From contig NC_091017.1 in assembly GCF_041296385.1 (NCBI RefSeq), positions 13,014,001-13,078,000 on the forward strand: a stretch of DNA of 64,000 nucleotides, read 5' to 3'. This document shows positions 1 to 12,807 of this stretch, piece after piece. Position numbers and translations under genes: made by a program. The number at the start of each line of letters is the position of its first letter. Position 1 is the first letter of the stretch. This DNA comes from Aphelocoma coerulescens. Taxonomy: Eukaryota; Chordata; Aves; Passeriformes; Corvidae. The notes under the pieces are model-generated. The model was not told the DNA's origin and did no database searches. It saw only the letters and a program-made list of their open reading frames with translations.

Positions 1-1178
1 AATTCACATTTCCTTACTACATTTTTTCATAATGTATAATGAAAAAGGGAACAACCTACAATTAAAGAACTTCCAAAACAGCTTTGATATCTTTTCTGTC
101 ATATGCTCAATGAGAAACCAATGTGCAATAGCAAAAAATGGAACAGCACGAGAGAAACTATACAGATGCACCTAGAGCTAAATAAATCTAATTCTGAAGA
201 ACTTGGTGCTAATGGCATATTTTGGTTGCATCTCTATGGATGAATGTGTCTGTAATGCAGTTGCATTCTGACCCTGATCTTTTTGTAGCTGCAAGAATCC
301 CATCCCCTTTCTTGCTTCCCTTGTGATCTCATTGGCCCCATCATAAGGGTCCAGCTTCACTGTTGTAGAAGTCACTGGCAAAAGCCACATCTTATCCACA
401 TCTCCCAGCTGTGCTCTCCTTGGAAGGAATAAGAAAAGCTACAGTAAAGCCAGGACCTCCCAATCCTGATCACAAGGGACAGTCCTGGACACTGACGTTG
501 CTTTATTTTCTGTGAAGCACAAAGCAGGTTGTTGGGCAAACTCCTGCAGTACAACTTTCTGGTGTAAGTACCTCTGCTTAGGCTTCCTTCTGCTACACCC
601 TGGGTTACTGGCACAGCAATCACTTCCCAGTGACTAAATCCTGATTTGGAAGCCCAATTATTTTGAGTCTGACTGCACAGTCTTCTTGGTAATCAGTGCT
701 ATGCACACCCCCTGCTCCCCAGGCTGAAATCAGTTGGTATTTGTGGAAACAGGGGCTGGCTGGGTGCTCTGTGTGTGTCCTGTCCCAAACACGGGTCCCT
801 CTCAGCATCCCACCAGTATTCACCTGGTGCACCATGGAAAAAGGGAGCCTCTGAAATCCCCAGTGATATGGGTTGCCTCCTTCCTTCCTTATCCTTTGTC
901 TATGTTCAAAAGACTTTGCCCAGAGAGCTGATATCGCAAACCCTTCACAAAGCAAAGCCAACAGTGGCTCTGTGAAACCATGGGCTGTACTTCCCAGTGA
1001 TAGAGCCGGGTTCCAATGTGGTGTGGCTGTCAGCTGTAAGTCTACAAAAACTGCAGAAGATAGCTTTGGATCTCTTAATACCTTATTTCTGATAGGTGGA
1101 GGGACTGGGGAGTGTGCAGCTTCCCACCTGCTTAAATATAATTCACTACAAAATATCAAACAGATGCATTCAGCCCTT
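1..1178. other. Unannotated sequence, no gene seen
   Basis: I see no recognisable exon, repeat family or RNA gene here. The interval has fairly few stop codons in several frames, so overlapping open frames appear on both strands. The longest, on the minus strand (620-1222), starts with ATG inside the adjacent tandem repeat and encodes about 200 residues. It has no motif, signal peptide or low-complexity pattern that I recognise, and no codon pattern that sets it apart. I treat it as chance. Confidence 0.6.
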
Positions 1179-1224
1179 TGTAGACATATTGTAGACATAT
1201 TGTAGACATAATATGTAGACATAT
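1179..1224. repeat. Short tandem repeat, 11-mer TGTAGACATAT x4
   Basis: Copies of TGTAGACATAT begin at 1179, 1190, 1201 and 1214. The third copy lacks its final T and is followed by a short ATA spacer. This is a small, young-looking tandem duplication in otherwise unique sequence. The unit is too short and too few in number to be a minisatellite array with an expected function. It may vary in copy number between individuals. Confidence 0.9.
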
Positions 1225-4200
1225 TACCTTATGTGTTCATGTAACACACATCTGTAGCATATTGGCAGTACACCTAGTTAATGTGTGGGAGACTCCTAGG
1301 TTCAAAGTCTCCAATGTTTCTTTTGTTCTCTAATGAATCCTTCTTTTGTTTAGTTCCACCTCCCCTTAGGTTGTAGCTGTAACTCTGTCATTAGCATCCT
1401 AAAAATTTTTTCCTCCAAAATTACCTACAACACTGCAATAGACTGGGAACCTAGTAGGAAACACCTAAATGAATCACAATTCTTACTTCAGACAGGTTTA
1501 ATGGGTCTGGGTCATTTTTCAGCAGCACTGTTGCTTCATTAGCAAACTCGCTAATCAAATATTCCCCCTAACACCATGTGAGGCGATATTCCTGTGCCAT
1601 ATTCCAGCTGGTAAGCTTGGTTCATAATGTTTCAAATAAAAGATGCAGTCATCACTACTAGGAGTGTCACAATTTTTGTGAGTCTCTGCAGATTCTCATC
1701 TGTTTCTTAGTGTCCAAAAATCAAAGCACTCAGGCATCTCCACGGTAGCCCACTGAAAATGTTGAGCTGTATCCTTTGGATGCAAACATTTTGTTGAATT
1801 TTCACTGGATTTCAACCTAATTACCCCACACCTGATTTTCTAGATATTATGTATGAAAACAAATTTGTAAGACTGAGATATCTCTGACACACAGACTGGC
1901 AGCTGTGGTGTCCATCAGAATCACCATCCATCCTGGTGCTGGCATCTTTCTGGGCTTCACCAAAAGCTACCAACAAGTTCTGGGAAACAAGGAGCTGAAG
2001 ATGCTGCTAAGGATCTGCTACCACAGACAGGCACAAAGACAGAAAGTCTTTACCCATTCGGCTGTGAATGAAATGCAGTGGGGGTTTTGGTTTTAGAAAA
2101 ATGCCAAGTTTATATCGACTGAGATACTGTGCTTTCAGTGTGCTGATTCCAGGTCTTTCCAAAGTTACCAGGCCTCTTCTCCAAGACATCCTAGGGACTG
2201 CCAGAGATGGCCAGTGGTCAGGGTGTGATCTGGGGCATTTCCTCTGTGAGAAACCCAGTGCTAGGCAGGAAGGCCACACTACTGGCAGAAGTGTCCAGTG
2301 CTGTGCTGCTTTTACACCTCACGGACATCTCCAGCAACTCAACTGCAGTGCTCACACTTCCTTGTCCTGCAGCCAGAATACCTGTGCACCCCAGTAAGGC
2401 AGTTCAGCTGTATAAAAAGGATTTTGATTCTTAGCATGGTGACACATGTCTAACTTTGTCAGACATCTCAAAATTGTAACAGAGTCAGACTTCAGCGTTC
2501 AGTTTGTCACTGTGAAAACACCAGCTCCTTAACAAGCATAACACATTAGCAATGTACATTGTTGCCCTATACTCATCAACCAGCATTATTATTTTTGTTT
2601 AACTGTAAGTGGCATGTTTTCTTTGCTGGCTTCCTTCCAAATTAATCTGTTACTCTGAGCTGAGGTAGTAGTACGTGTTTTCACTGCTTACAATGAGACA
2701 TTTCTCTCTTAAAAGATATGAACACACCATTGCCTGAAAAAGGCATGGTGACAATGCTCAGGAAAAAAAACCCAAGCATAAATAAACCACATTCTTCCTC
2801 TCCCTGACATTTCAGAAACAATTCTGCAGCAAACTCCAGCTCCTTTGGCTAGCCACTAAAACCAGCAAAGATGCAAGCCAAGGCAGAGCCACAAGCCTTC
2901 AAAAGCTGCTGGGGGAAGTGGTACAGGAAGCTTGTGGAATGGCCCTGTCTTCCTGCTGCTCCTCCTCACAGCACACTGTGAACCTCTATCCTGTAGCTCT
3001 CTACAGTGACTGTAAGTGCAGTGAGAGCCATAGATGTCACCTGGAAGCACCCTTGCTTTGGAAAACCAAACAGCTCCACACTCACACCGATCAACCAAAT
3101 GCAGCTGCAGAGGAGGAAAGCTGCTGCATCTTCAGCAGGTGCTCGGCATGGACACAGCTGTTTGCAGGAGAAAATGACTGAAGATTTATAATGACAAAAT
3201 CAAGGTGCACAGCCTGAAGGACTAATTAGCTTTATTTCATTCCCTCAAAATATTTCCTTATGGTCTAAAGTGTGTGGCAACAGTTTGGCAGTTCGGTGAT
3301 TGTATGCGAAACAAGCCAGTGTTGTGTGTCTAATTTCCAGGCTTTTACTGTTATTTTCCCCCACTAAACTTGGACTGCTTCAAAATTTACTTTCTCATCT
3401 TTCTTAAGGGCTGTGGCCTTGCACAAGTGAAAACCTACAACACTTTTCTGCAGCCAAAGTCTGCCTGGAGGGTGAAAACCTTCCTCCGCAATGGCCCTGG
3501 TTGACAAAGCTGAGTGCAGTGCTGCAATGCAGGTCACATGGCATTTTCTAGGGATTTACAAACAAGATTAGCACAGAGAGGCCCAAAGATTGGTTAAATA
3601 CCAAAACAAACTTATTACCTAATTAATTGAACTAGGCCTCACCTCCTCCAGAATGACTCGACCTGTTCAGCACTGGAAAGGCTAGTGTTGACACTGCCCC
3701 TGTTTGCCTGGCTGCATGTCAGCCCAGAAAGAATATTTAGCTCCACTTCACTTGCGGGATTGCATCTCGCAGCTCCACAGGAAATCTCTGGAGTCAGAGC
3801 TAAAGATATCACTGCACACTTGGAAATTCACAGCCAGCTGTAAAAGTGGGGTGGTCAGAGTGCTCAACAGCCTCCTTTCAAATGAGCGAGGAGGCTGAAT
3901 TAAACACTTCACTGTGCTGGGTTCACGGCAGGCAGGGTGCACCCACAGAACCCAAAACAGCAACAGAGGAGGCTCTTCTCTTGTTGGGGATAAGGCTGAA
4001 TTGATACATCCCGTTCCCAATCCCACGCTCATGAGTAGATGGGAGGGGGAGAAGTCTGAGGAGGGAGAACTGGGCACTACTGTGCTGAACGAGCACACAG
4101 AGATCTCCTCCTCCTCTGAAGCTTTCAGAAATTTTAAGAGTTGTCAGATCCATTTCGAGAGAGAAATCATAAAAAAGAACACACATCTAACATAGGCTTT

Positions 4201-6290
4201 CTTTTCCATTAAAAAATATCTACACATGGGTTGTGGTACCAATTGCAGGGCAAGTGAACAGACAGAGAATCCTGTCAAATCCTTGTTCTTGATGTTTTTA
4301 AATGGCATTTTGTCTGATTCTCTCATGGCTCCTGAGCGATCTCTCCAGCACTGGGAAAGCATGGGGTACCTTGGCCACAACCTCACCTACTGCCTCAGTC
4401 TTGGAGGAGGATAAGGCCCCTTCACTTCACCACAGTTAAGGCATGAACATGACACAGAAACTTTCCCTACTGAGATAATGAAAAGGCAGGATGCAAAAAC
4501 AGGTCCTGTTTTCTGTTAATAGGTGCTTTCTTACTCTGTCTTATCATTTTCTCTCAAGTGATGGCTAGCTGACTGTTTGCATTTCATCTCAGCTTTGGGA
4601 ATGCTCTGTACCATCCAAGCAATTCCAGTCAGCCAGAGTACACCTCTCTTTGCTCAGTGACAGGACAGCTCTGTGTGTTTATGAAGCAAGATCAAAAATG
4701 TGTAAATGTAAACAAGTTGTCCCTCTTTGAAGAGCTCCTTGGGATTCAGAGTGTTCTGTCAATAGCATTGTAAGGAAGTACTGTGGTCTTAGGGTCCTGC
4801 ATGCTATTGATACAGGATAAAAAGGAACTGATTTCAGAATCTTATTTAGATCAACCTGTTTTCTTTCAGGCAAAAAGCCTGTGGTGCCACCTGGCTACAG
4901 CTGACTGGTCTCCCAAGAACAAACAAATTTCTTTGCTTCCAGACAGGTCATTAACTGGTGGAAAGGGGGCAGGTGGGTGTATGCAGCCTAGGAAGTGTGC
5001 AGGATATGTTTTTATTAACCCTGCACAGGAGAAGATGTTGTAAGACTGGTGTTTGGCAGCCTGATATATTCACAATCCAGATTTTGGACAAATCACTGCT
5101 GTGCCTGATGCCTCAGCATCCCTACCCCTACAGACAGAACAGTGACAGTTCCTCTGATTCCAACAAACTGCCCCAACCCCAGAAAGGCACCAGGATCCAG
5201 GGAGCTACAGTGCCAGCACGCTTTAGTTACATCCTCATAAAACACTTTCTCCAAATAAAAGCTCAGAATTTTATTTCTTGTCTGCATGCACCTAAACAAA
5301 TCAACTGACAAAAACCCTTCCTCAAGACTGAACAAAGAAAATAAATTTCTCTATCCTATGTGATTCCCACTTCCTTTGAGCAAGGTCACTAAAAACATAG
5401 ATTAAGGAGCAGGCAGGAAAAGGACAGCAGGATTCTTGGCTAAAACTGAGGGCTTTGCTGTGGCCCAGGCAGTGCCAGCTTCTGTGGATGCTGAGACAAG
5501 CATCTCCTCATTTCTGCCAGGGTGAGATGGAGCGGCAGAGCCCCATGAATCCATCACGGTTGTTGGGAGCTGACAGCCGTGTGTTCCCACTTCAGCAAAC
5601 TTCTTCCCCTTTGCCACGTGTCACTTGAGTGCTGCACACTACCAGGCACACACCCGACCCCTCCTTACAGGCACCTCTGCTGCACCAGAGCAATGCTCGG
5701 TTGCCATCAGAAGATTTAAGGGAGGATGTGGAGATGAGGGCCAAGGCTGGCCATGGTTGCTGCTCTGGGCTGCTTTTGGCAGCGCTGATGGCTGTGGTGG
5801 TGTCTCTCAGGCTGTGCTACACCACCAGCACTCACTGCTGTGTCCACAGGAAGTAAAGTTCAGTGAACAGGAGACCCCCCAAGCAGGGAGCAACTCCACA
5901 GATTTCCCATGAGTGGAAGAACTGAGGAAGTTGTGGACCTCTTCTGCACCAAGGCTCTGGTCCAGCTGCCAGAGCATGTGCCAGGGTACGAGGCTGCTCA
6001 GCAGCCTGCTCTCCTGGGGTGGCTCTTCAGCATGGTGACAGCTCTGCAGAGCAATGTGCCACACTCCCAAAAAGTTGCTGTACCTGATTGGCAGATAATG
6101 GGAGTCAAGCCACAGTCCCCTGAGTATGCACCAGATGCTTAGACTGCAAAAACACTGCTTTGGTTAAGCTATCTATACTTTCTATTATGTGATGTGCTTT
6201 GAGCTAAAAAGGCTCTCCTTGGATAATCCCAGCATTTTAGACCTGTATTGCCAGCAGTGCTCTCTAAGGGCACTGTTTAGAGAAGTGTCA
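1225..6290. other. Unannotated sequence, no gene seen
   Basis: About 5 kb with no CR1 or LTR signature, no tRNA-like fold and no convincing exon. Open frames are all under about 120 codons and overlap on opposite strands. Short A-runs occur (for example near 2761), but none resembles the tail of an inserted retroposed copy with a recognisable body. Confidence 0.6.
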
Positions 6291-9200
6291 TGTACGAACA
6301 ATGGAATCACAGAAGGCAGTGATGGAGAAGATCAGCTAGCCTGTCCCTCAGCTCCCATGAGGACTTTTCAGTCCAACGCACTGGAATTACCATAATGAGA
6401 GAATCTTGCAGCACATCAATGCTCCTTAACAAACAATGAAAAGCCTGGGAAGAGGAGGTGATCAAGAACTTTGTGATACATATGCCCGTTAGCAGAGAGG
6501 TCCTTCTAGAGACGGCCTGGAGAGTGCTCTTGTTAAAAGCCAGTGGGATGAGTGACATTTAAAAAAAAAAAGGCATACATGTGTCACTTTTCCACAGCTC
6601 TTTCCTGGCTCAGTTCAGACAATTATGACTTAACTACCAGGGTTAAGTTGAAGCTTTCCACTGTGTCAGAGAACAGGATACGGAGGAACACCGTCAAGTT
6701 CTTTGGGTATTGAAATCTCATTTGCAGGAAGGGAAGGCATTCTCTGCCAGCTCTTTCTTTCACATCTGAAAGAAAAAAGTCAAACTAGGTACAAAGGAAG
6801 AATGTGGTAGATGTTTTTCCCCAGTAGCCTTTACCTGTGGTCTTTCATTTGCATGGCTGCTGGGAGAGGAGCATCCTCAGAGGCTCTCTGGAGTAAAACT
6901 GCCTTTGCATTTCACAAAAGGGGAATGGTGCCTTCCCTACAAGCCTCCTCCTGATGAGCTCCATGAGAAGCTTTGCAAGTTAGTTTCTGTCAGAGCCACC
7001 AACATGCCACAAGCCTGCTGGGTCCCTGCCCAAGGAGGGGTGACATGCCAGTGGGTAAAGGCTACACTGGCAGTGAAACCACATCCCTGCATGTGCAGCA
7101 AGGTGCTACTTGACCACCCTCCTTGGATGCACTCCCTGAAGCTGCCACTTGGCACTGAGAGAGGAGATCTGGGAGCTTAACTTTAAACTGAGGTGCCTAC
7201 TCAGACAAAAGATGCCTCTGAGTTTCACTCAGCTCCAAAGTGCTGCTGAGGCTTGGCAAACACCTCCCAATGGGATAGAGAGAGATAGGCAAGAAAGTGA
7301 TCTGCAAGCTTCCACAGCCTGGGAGTGAAATATCCTACTCACACTACTGAAGGGGATAAGAAAGTGGTCAGGCTTATAATGACTTGTGCCCTACAATCAA
7401 CATCAAGCTGTAAATACCACTGGAAGATGCGTCTCCCTGGCGATCACTGCTTCTGCAAGAAACTCGCAGAATGACAAGATGCTCCTGGTTTCTGGAGTGC
7501 TGCAAATCTCAGTGCTGCAGCTCTCTCATGTTTCAAAATCAGGAGCTTGTCTTGCCTTTGTTCACCAGAGTTAAGGACAGAAAATACACCCACAGTTGGT
7601 TCTGCTCCAGATGTAAAACTTTACATCCATGGAGTACAGAAACTTGCTTAAAAAATACAAGAGCTGTAGTGAGACATTCAGTCATCTCACTCCAGGAATC
7701 CAAGTCTTGGGATAAAAACCAACAGATAAAATCCCATGGTGTAACAACATTACCACTTGGCTTATACATGGTCAGATTCCAAAAGTGATAAACAGAAGAG
7801 ACACCATTCTCCCTGAAGACGTCTGGGAAGGCAGAAACTTAAGGCAAAATCATGTAGAAATTGATTAAATTTATTTATAGAGTTGCCAATGTAACAAAAT
7901 GTTATGATGGCATTTAGTTATGTTTAGAATTGGAAGATAGGTTTTGTTTCTTGCTTAATACCCATTTCTTAAGACTTTTCCCCCAAAGGTTAAATGGTTA
8001 TCTGGAGCACTACAAGCCAAGAAATACAAGATGCAGCAGCCCTTTGCTTGCCCAGAATCCACTATGAGATCCTGAATGTATTATACAGTGGGGATAATAT
8101 TTCCAGTGTGTTGTGACACACGTGCAGAGTGTTATTGCTTCTTCCACACACATCTCACTGCTTACAAAGCAAAATTTGTTCTTGGACGCTTGCACAAAGA
8201 CCATGCCAAAAACAATGGATGTGCTTGTACACTTTCAAACACCAGGTTTTGGCTTCGTGGAGGGAAAGTTTTTGTTGTTGTTTGGTTTTCAGAAAAGGCC
8301 TCTTTCCAAAGGTACAGTGAATCACCCTTCTGCAAAACAACAAATTACAAGTGTTTTCCTCAACCACACATGCCCTCTGTGGAAACTTAAGAGGATTCAT
8401 TTGGGAAAGCAGGGAGGGACTGCACCAAGGTCTGTAAGGAAGCGTTTATTTCTTTTTCTTATTTTTCTCATTGTTAGATGATCTGCCTCTCCTCTAGGCC
8501 ATGGTACACATTGCATAGCTTTAGTTTTAATTGCTGTCCACATATATCTCTGCTTGTGAGGTTCACAATTACCTCATTTCATGAAGCAAATCCCAGACTT
8601 CACATCATAGGAGATGTGGCAGGAAGCAGTTATCCTTCATGAAGAAACAACACTCGTGAGGAATTTTACTGCTGTGTCCACTTTTGATGCAAAGAAAGAG
8701 AAGGGACATCTGGCTGAGGGAAGGGGAAAGAACAAATTTTTACCTTCTGGGGCAGCAAAACTACGGTAACTTCTGTTCAAATCTTCTACATGATGCTTCT
8801 TTATCCTGATGGCTTTCCACCCATTCTCAACAGTTCTCTGTTTTAGTGCATGGCTCATCCTTGCCCTCTTCTACTTTTCCATATTAGTCTGCAGCAGCAT
8901 GTAAAGTGCTCCAGGATTCTCAGCCTCAACATGTTTCTTTATCCAACAGAAACATCTGTTTTCAGGGACTTAACAGGCAGGCACACATGTGGCCCTCTCC
9001 TTCACACCAGCATCTTTTCTACTGACCTAAATGAAACTTGTATTGTACAAACCAGTCCCAACAAAAGTCAACAATTTTAGATCGCAGCGATCACAACCAA
9101 AGTGAAGATGGTAAATGAACCAGTAACACCCAACTATTGCTGTCACCAGGAAATCTTCACTTTCACCAAAAATGCCTCTCAGAGAATCTCTACCCACATA

Positions 9201-11372
9201 ATTTCAACACTATGTAAACTGCTTAGGTAGGTTTCTGATGCTTAGCATTTTTACATCTTCTATACCAACACCTAACACCTTTTTCTGTAGAAAATGGTGT
9301 TTCCCAGATGAGGCCATTTCAGAATTTGGGGTGCCAGGAGGGGCAGGACAGCTCAAAGCCCTGTTGCAGTACTGGGCTCATCTCTGACCTGCCTGTTTTG
9401 AAATAATAAACTCACTCATAACTCATGTTTGTGAACATCCTTAATCACTGGGTACAGTGTTAAGCCTCTCAATAAGTACCTGTGTCAGAAGACAGAGATG
9501 CACTTGTGGTCAGGTCCAGGCTACTGAAAGTTTCAGCAGCCAGATGATTAGGGAAAAAAGCCCACCAGCATCTATTTACAGACCCACATATCCACCAGTT
9601 GGATTTTATTTTCATCCACAGTGGGATCTTCCATCTATATAGCCTTTGAAATATGAATCTGAAACTTTATGCTGGAGGACAGAATTAAAAATCATTTGTT
9701 ACCCAGTGTCATGCTCTTGAGTTTATTTCAACTCTTTTTCCTTAACTGTGCTAAAATAATGAATATTAAGTACTGGTGGCAGCAGCAGCAAGAGCAGCAG
9801 CTGAAGAGAGACATCCAAACCCAATCCATGCTACAAAAGGAAAGGAGTAATAAAATTTCTCTCCTTCTCCTTTACTTTCTTTTCACATTTTTTTCCCAAG
9901 GATTCTACTGTCATTATTGTCCACTTAATCTTTTGCTTTCCCTGCTCTTTTCTACCAAGGGGTGTGGGGGACTGTAAGAGGTTGGAGGATTTCACATCAG
10001 TCCTCCACTTATTTTAGGTACTGACTGCTTCTGGAATATGTAATTAAATCCTAACAGCTGGGTAAGAAGAAGGGGTCCCTACCAAACTTTGCTCTGAAAT
10101 AGTAAATACTAAATCTGTGAAATACTAAATCTATGACTTTCATACAAGGTGCAGGAAGTGTCCTGTGGCATCTCTGTGCCAGGCTGGTTAATGGATCTTC
10201 ATTCCCTAAAACAGCCACAGTAACAATTTATGAATTGTATAAGTTGACCTGGTTAGTGTAATGTTTACTGCATAAATGTAATGATGTTTTTTCATTAAAG
10301 GCTACCAAGAATGAAATGAGTAGTCCTGGCAAGCCATCCATGAGTGATCATGGGTCTGCTGGGAGACAAAATGTGCCCTGTCAGCACTGCAGGTCTGACT
10401 ACCTGCCTCTAGCCAGCTAACAAATGGTTTGGGAAGGACTCCACACAAATCATGGGGGAGCAAGAACAAAAACTGAGGAAGTTCAGAGAGGGACTCTACG
10501 AAAAAGAAAAGCATTTGCTGAGGAAAGACAACTGAGAAGGACAGCTACTGGGATGTCCTGAAAAATCTACTGGAGGTATCTGCTGGGCAGGCAGGTGTGC
10601 ATGGGCACCACTGATTTAAAATATATTTAATCACGGGGACTGTCCCTACTGTTAATAAAGAAAACTTGGTTTGCCACTGGCCATATGCTCCTATGAGGAA
10701 GCCAAACAGATTTGTCCAAACTCAGCCCAGTTGACCACAAGTTAGTACATACAGTGTAGAAGTAGGAAGATGTCAGACATGAGACTGGGGAAAGGTAACA
10801 GCTTGATGCGCAAGCCTTGCAAGGCAGACTTGAGGGAGTCCAGGAAGGAAACAGAGGAGTTCCTAGTTCTGTCACTGTTGCAAGTCTCACTTGAGTTTTG
10901 GAAGCTTCAGAAAGTTAACTTTCATTACAGTCTTCCACTTAATAAATGTACAGAATTAGTTTGAAAGATCTGGAGGGAGACACCAGTTGTCATCTGGGAC
11001 ACACCAGGGGGGCAGAGCCCTATCTTAGCCATTGTGTGTGGCTTTCTTTGCACATTAGGAAGGCTGATAGAGGAGCTTTACTGATGAGCTGTATTTTTTT
11101 ACCATGACGGTAGTTTGGAATCAAGTTATGCTATTGATAATTTACCCTTTGAAGCTGACAAATACAGACAATGAAAATATATGTTCTGCTGCCCCTTGCT
11201 CTCTCACAAGCGCTTTTCTCTATAGACATACAGGCACATGTAAAAATTAAGCAAGAAAAAATGTCCTATATTTGAATTTTTTTAATCATCAAGCTAGGGG
11301 ACTTGTGCAAGGGCATTGTGTTTATCAGAACTAGACTCCTGTCAGGAAAATGCTGTAGCTGGTTGGTTTCTT
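6291..11372. other. Unannotated sequence, possible very old repeat scraps
   Basis: No gene is seen. The segment at about 6,300-6,560 opens with GAATCACAGAA, which recalls the antisense CR1 3' end, but the following bases do not track CR1 well enough to call it. At 8,086-8,105 the words CAGTGGGGATAATATT resemble the end of a MIR SINE, again too short to call. The stretch from about 11,090 to 11,300 is AT-rich and featureless. Confidence 0.5.
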
Positions 11373-11441
11373 AAAAACAAAACAAAACAAAACAAAACAA
11401 AACAAAACAAAACAAAACAAAACAAAACACAACACAAAAAA
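11373..11441. repeat. (AAAAC)n microsatellite
   Basis: About 13 nearly uninterrupted units of the pentamer AAAAC, degrading at the right end into ACAC and a short A-run. Microsatellites of this form often grow from the A-rich tail of a retroposed element, but I see no recognisable element body to its left. On either strand it creates an open frame that reads as a repeated low-complexity peptide. That is an artefact of the repeat, not a gene. Confidence 0.95.
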
Positions 11442-12504
11442 GTAACATGCCTGTGCAGCCGAAATTATAGAAACAGTCTTTCAGAGCAGGCAGCAAGAGA
11501 CCTGGCAGTTTTCTCTGGCTGTGTAGCTCAGTGTGACAAACATGACCAAATGTCAACACATGCTCTCTAAACCCTCAACCAGCCTAATCTAGCGGGACTG
11601 TCCTCAGTGATGAGTTCCTTAAATCAAGGATCCAAGCATCAGTGTGATAGATGCACTGCTCCAAGCAGTGTGGAGCATGGCCACGCTGGGTGAGCTGATA
11701 AACAGCCACCCAGAGCTGATGAGATCTGCCTGCTCCTCTCCTGCACAGCTGCAGTGTTGTATCCAGCACATGCTGCGGAGCCCAAGCCTGCACCATCCTG
11801 CCGGGACGGAAGGGCTTAAGAATCACTTTGCCTCATTTGCAGTCAGGCTCTGCTTTCCCCTGCTGAACACCTATGTCCCTGCCTCTCAGCTCTCCATGAT
11901 GGGACAGCCAAAACTGAGAGGTTGCTTTGCAAACAGCACAGAGGGGAGCAGCTCTCAGCTGCCACTCGCTGCAACAGCCAGGGGGTGTTTGTTGGGGTGG
12001 GCTGGTGGCAGACCTCTATATAACTGGGAGTGAATGGGGCTTCTGTGTGTCTTTCATGCCTTTGTGTACAACTGAAGTGCGGGACAATGAGAATGGAAAC
12101 ATTTTGCCTGTTGTTGACATCCAACTGCCTCCTGGAGGATACAGTCTCCACCAGACAGATGGCTAATTTCTTTACCCTAACCTCTGTCTCCAGCACTCCA
12201 GTGTTAGTATGATGTTCTGCCCCTGGAGTGAAGCCCTAATTGCTGTCAAATGTTCAGAGACAAAAGTAGTTCTCTATATATCACTCATGCAAGTGTTGTT
12301 ACGAGGGTGTGAATTAAACAGCAGAAGCCACTTGTCAATTGACTCCAACCTGAGCCATTTTGCTCAAACCCTGGCTTGCACTTTAAAGGATGAAGCTTGA
12401 CGATTTCTATTTCAGTGCAGGCAGGGACTGCGTGCACAAGAAGATGCAGCATCATTCACTGAAGGACCCTCAGCCGCTCTGCCTTCATTAGGCTTACAAA
12501 GGAC
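11442..12504. other. Unannotated sequence, no gene seen
   Basis: About 1 kb of unique-looking sequence. Overlapping open frames of up to 129 codons occur between about 11,640 and 12,200 on both strands, with no recognisable domain. No repeat family was recognised. It ends at the target-site duplication of the solo LTR that follows. Confidence 0.6.
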
Positions 12505-12510
12505 ATGGGG

Positions 12511-12801
12511 TGTTGGGGTCTCCTCCCCCTGCCATGGAGCCCTGGGAGAGGGGCCCTGGGGGGGAGGCACGGGGTTTCCCTGCCCCTGGTCAGCCTCGTT
12601 CCCCATTGGTTGGTTTGTGTTCCCCTGAGCGGGCAAGGACCCTCGGGTCCCGTGACTGTAACAGCTCCTCGGCAGAGCCCCGGCCATGCGGCTGGAGAAA
12701 TAAACATCTCTGAAACATCTATCAAGAATCTGTCCATATATATTTCCTTTCCACGGGACTCCTGGTTTGGTGCATTGTGTTACAGAATCCCCGCTGTAAC
12801 A
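12511..12801 (+). mobile_element. Solo LTR of an endogenous retrovirus, 291 bp
   Basis: The element begins TGTTGGGGTC and ends GCTGTAACA, giving TGTT...AACA inverted termini. It is flanked by a perfect 6 bp direct repeat ATGGGG (12505-12510 and 12802-12807). A 6 bp duplication is usual for class II (alpha/betaretrovirus-like, ERVK-type) elements, so I infer that class. An AATAAA polyadenylation signal at 12699-12704 sets the orientation as plus. The U3 part is unusually G+C-rich and carries a G-quadruplex-type motif. No gag, pol or env sequence adjoins it, so it is a solo LTR left by recombination between two LTRs of a provirus. The intact duplication suggests a fairly recent insertion. Confidence 0.88.
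12544..12574 (+). promoter_or_regulatory. Predicted G-quadruplex motif inside the LTR
   Basis: Four G-runs (GGG, GGGG, GGGGGGG, GGGG) are separated by loops of 3, 4 and 6 bases (AGA, CCCT, AGGCAC). This satisfies the usual G3+ N1-7 rule on the plus strand. It lies in the U3 part of the LTR, upstream of the AATAAA signal. Folding is predicted from pattern only, and any promoter role is inference. Confidence 0.6.
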
Positions 12802-12807
12802 ATGGGG

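Noticed and set aside
620..1222. 200-codon open frame on the minus strand
   Set aside because: Its first codons come from the tandem 11-mer repeat, its translation has no recognised motif, and several frames in both strands are open across the same interval, which points to low stop density rather than coding.
6295..6560. Possible fifth CR1 copy
   Set aside because: Only the opening GAATCACAGAA resembles CR1. The following sequence does not track the consensus well enough to call.
11316..11570. Repetitive peptide encoded across the (AAAAC)n run
   Set aside because: The repeat peptide is a direct product of the microsatellite in an open frame. No gene structure supports it.
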